From JBLMYQ01 sp050258375 (GTDB lineage Bacteria > Bacillota > Clostridia > Acetivibrionales > UBA4821): 64,000 nt of DNA. Below the pieces are notes generated by a model. It was given only the letters and a program-made list of their open reading frames with translations. It was not told the DNA's origin and made no database searches. The stretch covers positions 68,254-132,253 of the forward strand of contig JBLMYQ010000051.1 of NCBI GenBank assembly GCA_050258375.1. The letters run 5' to 3'. Positions 62,952-64,000 of this stretch are shown piece by piece (the stretch's first letter is position 1; every line of letters starts with the position of its first letter). Position numbers and translations under genes: made by a program.

Positions 62952-63028
62952 TGGCGTGCCTGAAGGGATTCGAACCCCTGGCCAACGGCTTAGAAGGCCG
63001 TTGCTCTATCCAGCTGAGCTACAGGCAC
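62952..63028 (-). tRNA. tRNA-Arg (anticodon TCT)
   Basis: Full cloverleaf on the minus strand with encoded CCA. Acceptor GTGCCTG/CAGGCAC, anticodon stem AACGGC/GCCGTT around a loop with TCT, T-loop TTCGAAT. It decodes AGA/AGG. Its 3' end is duplicated 188 bp away. Confidence 0.95.
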
Positions 63029-63049
63029 ATATTAATTTGCGCATTGAAT

Positions 63050-63078
63050 ATGATAGCATGTATATAGAAATAAGTCAA
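63050..63078 (-). promoter_or_regulatory. Promoter of tRNA-Arg
   Basis: TTGACT (63078-63073), 17-bp spacer, TATCAT (63055-63050) on the minus strand. Confidence 0.75.
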
Positions 63079-63319
63079 CTCCAAGATGGCTATTTTTCCT
63101 GTTTTTTTTCTGGCACACAAAATACATCTCACCCTTGTAATACTCTTGACTTCATACTATTTTTAAAAGTATAATAAAATAATGGCATTTTCAACATTAA
63201 CGCTTTGCAGCAGCCTTAAAGAAATTTCTTTACAAGGAAACCAAAAACAGTTTTCTGTTTTTAAAAGTAAAACCTAAAAAATAAGGTGACCGGATGATAG
63301 AACAAAGGAGGAGAAATTA
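63079..63319. other. Intergenic region upstream of the 103-residue gene
   Basis: AT-rich; holds the ribosome-binding site AAAGGAGGAG at its right end. No other feature seen. Confidence 0.5.
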
Positions 63320-63631
63320 ATGAAAGCAGATGAAGATTTAGACATTGGAAAGGTCCGGATAGAAGTAGTTAAACCCCAAAAATTCTGTAGATTTTCAGAT
63401 GGGAGAATAGGAATTAACGATGTTAAAATAACTATGGATGATACTACTATTATCTCTTTTCGTATGCAGTCAGGGGCACGAATTTTTATAACCCCTGCTT
63501 TAGACCAGGACGGGAACGATGTTTTTATCGAAATAGTTGATGAACCCCTTAAATTGTTCTTGCTGCAGAAGGTAAGAAGCTGGCATAAAAGATACTTACA
63601 GTATGCTGAATATCACCATTTGGGTTACTAG
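63320..63631 (+). CDS. Hypothetical protein
   Basis: 103 residues, ATG after AAAGGAGGAGAAATTA. Mixed alpha/beta composition with KVRIEVVKPQKFCRF and RIFITPALDQDGNDVFIEIV. No known motif, signal or membrane segment. It has its own terminator. Function unknown. Confidence 0.75.
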   Translation: MKADEDLDIGKVRIEVVKPQKFCRFSDGRIGINDVKITMDDTTIISFRMQSGARIFITPALDQDGNDVFIEIVDEPLKLFLLQKVRSWHKRYLQYAEYHHLGY

Positions 63632-63635
63632 TATT

Positions 63636-63672
63636 AAAGGACTTTTACCATAAAGGTAAAAGTCCTTTTTCT
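63636..63672 (+). terminator. Terminator after the 103-residue gene
   Basis: AAAGGACTTTTACC-ATAA-GGTAAAAGTCCTTTTT. Confidence 0.92.
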
Positions 63673-63698
63673 TCTCTTAATCAGCATATAAGAAAGCA

Positions 63699-63768
63699 GG
63701 TCCGTCAGTGGGTTCGAATCCCTCCTAATTAAAAAAGACACTTGCGTGTCTTTTTTGGCGGAGAGGGT
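63699..63768. repeat. Duplicated tRNA-Ser 3'-end module (upstream copy)
   Basis: Near-identical to 63874-63943. Contains a plus-strand T-arm-like GTGGGTTCGAATCCCTCC, a terminator (AAAAGACAC-TTGC-GTGTCTTTT), and the CCA end plus acceptor bases of the minus-strand tRNA-Ser. Same arrangement as the tRNA-Arg locus. The 105 bp between the copies hold no gene. Confidence 0.8.
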
Positions 63769-63930
63769 TGGGTCTACTCGTAGGGAGCATCCTCCCTTAC
63801 GACGGGTCAAACCCAGACCCTGTCACCCTCCTCTGATGTATTCCTCTTGAGAATATTTTCGGGTTTAATAACGGGTCCGTCAGTGGGTTCAAATCCCTCC
63901 TAATTAAAAAGACACTTGCGTGTCTTTTTT

Positions 63931-64000
63931 TGGCGGAGAGGGTGGGATTCGAACCCACGTGACGTTGCCGCCAAACTGATTTCGAGTCAGCCCCGTTATG
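63931..64000 (-). tRNA. tRNA-Ser (anticodon CGA), partial
   Basis: The 3' part of a minus-strand tRNA with encoded CCA, T-arm GTGGGTTCGAATCCCAC, a long variable arm (GGCGGCAACGTCAC), and anticodon loop CTCGAAA (CGA). The 5' end lies beyond the window. The long variable arm and anticodon fit tRNA-Ser reading UCG. Confidence 0.85.

Noticed and set aside
1..64000. CRISPR array, insertion sequence, prophage or rRNA
   Set aside because: No regular spacer-repeat pattern, transposase or integrase motif, phage structural gene, or rRNA core sequence was seen on either strand.

Overview
The window reads as chromosome of a low-GC, endospore-forming, Gram-positive anaerobe of the class Clostridia. The support is spoIIID, bofA, a SleL/YaaH-type cortex hydrolase, RicT/YaaT, the L27 N-terminal extension paired with Prp protease, four T-box leaders, and a stand-alone 2[4Fe-4S] ferredoxin. 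No rRNA, phage, insertion sequence or CRISPR array is visible. Most of the left half is transcribed on the minus strand.

Layout. 1-6.5 kb: trp operon trpE-G-D-C-B-A (trpA cut by the window edge) behind a Trp T-box; trpF is absent from its usual place. 6.5-13.6 kb: ferredoxin, the tmk-yaaR-holB-ricT cluster, signal peptidase I and a large SLH surface protein. 13.9-18.2 kb: AI-2E-type permease, DMT permease, cell-wall amidase and LysM-GH18 hydrolase. 18.3-20.3 kb: a candidate polymorphic toxin (membrane N-terminus, pretoxin-like region, nuclease-like C-terminus) with an adjacent candidate immunity gene. 20.4-28.7 kb: spoIIID, bofA, yaaL, obg, rpmA-prp-rplU, rng, and a radical-SAM/DUF2344 pair. 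28.9-47.9 kb: accessory block with two histidine-kinase-like proteins, a 2931-residue NRPS-like megasynthase, an L,D-transpeptidase, a Ser/Thr kinase-AAA-GAF-GGDEF giant, and an orphan protein with a possible Cys-His-Asp triad. 48.0-64 kb: argGH, a cell-surface zinc metalloprotease, small hypotheticals, an SOS-type ydbC, aroF, tyrS, a G1P dehydrogenase/HAD phosphatase pair, a frameshifted permease, and two tRNA loci (Arg-TCT, Ser-CGA) with duplicated 3' flanks.

How the genes connect. Four T-boxes read four amino acids. Aligning their leaders on the same register gives specifiers UGG (Trp, trp operon), AGA (Arg, argGH), UUC (Phe, aroF) and UAC (Tyr, tyrS), so aromatic and arginine supply is under charged-tRNA control. 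The trp leader carries a second antiterminator/terminator module with no room for its own stem I.

The main novelties are: (i) a megasynthase C-(fossil A)-FkbH-VOC-VOC-PCP-C-A(Gly-like code)-PCP-thioester reductase; (ii) a family of short palindromic repeats whose ends lie over stop codons and supply the last residues of trpB, trpC and a DUF2344 gene; (iii) the membrane-anchored toxin/immunity pair; (iv) a consensus LexA box in front of ydbC; (v) the duplicated tRNA 3'-end modules. Gene calls are by motif recognition without database searches; product and mechanism statements beyond the motifs are inference.
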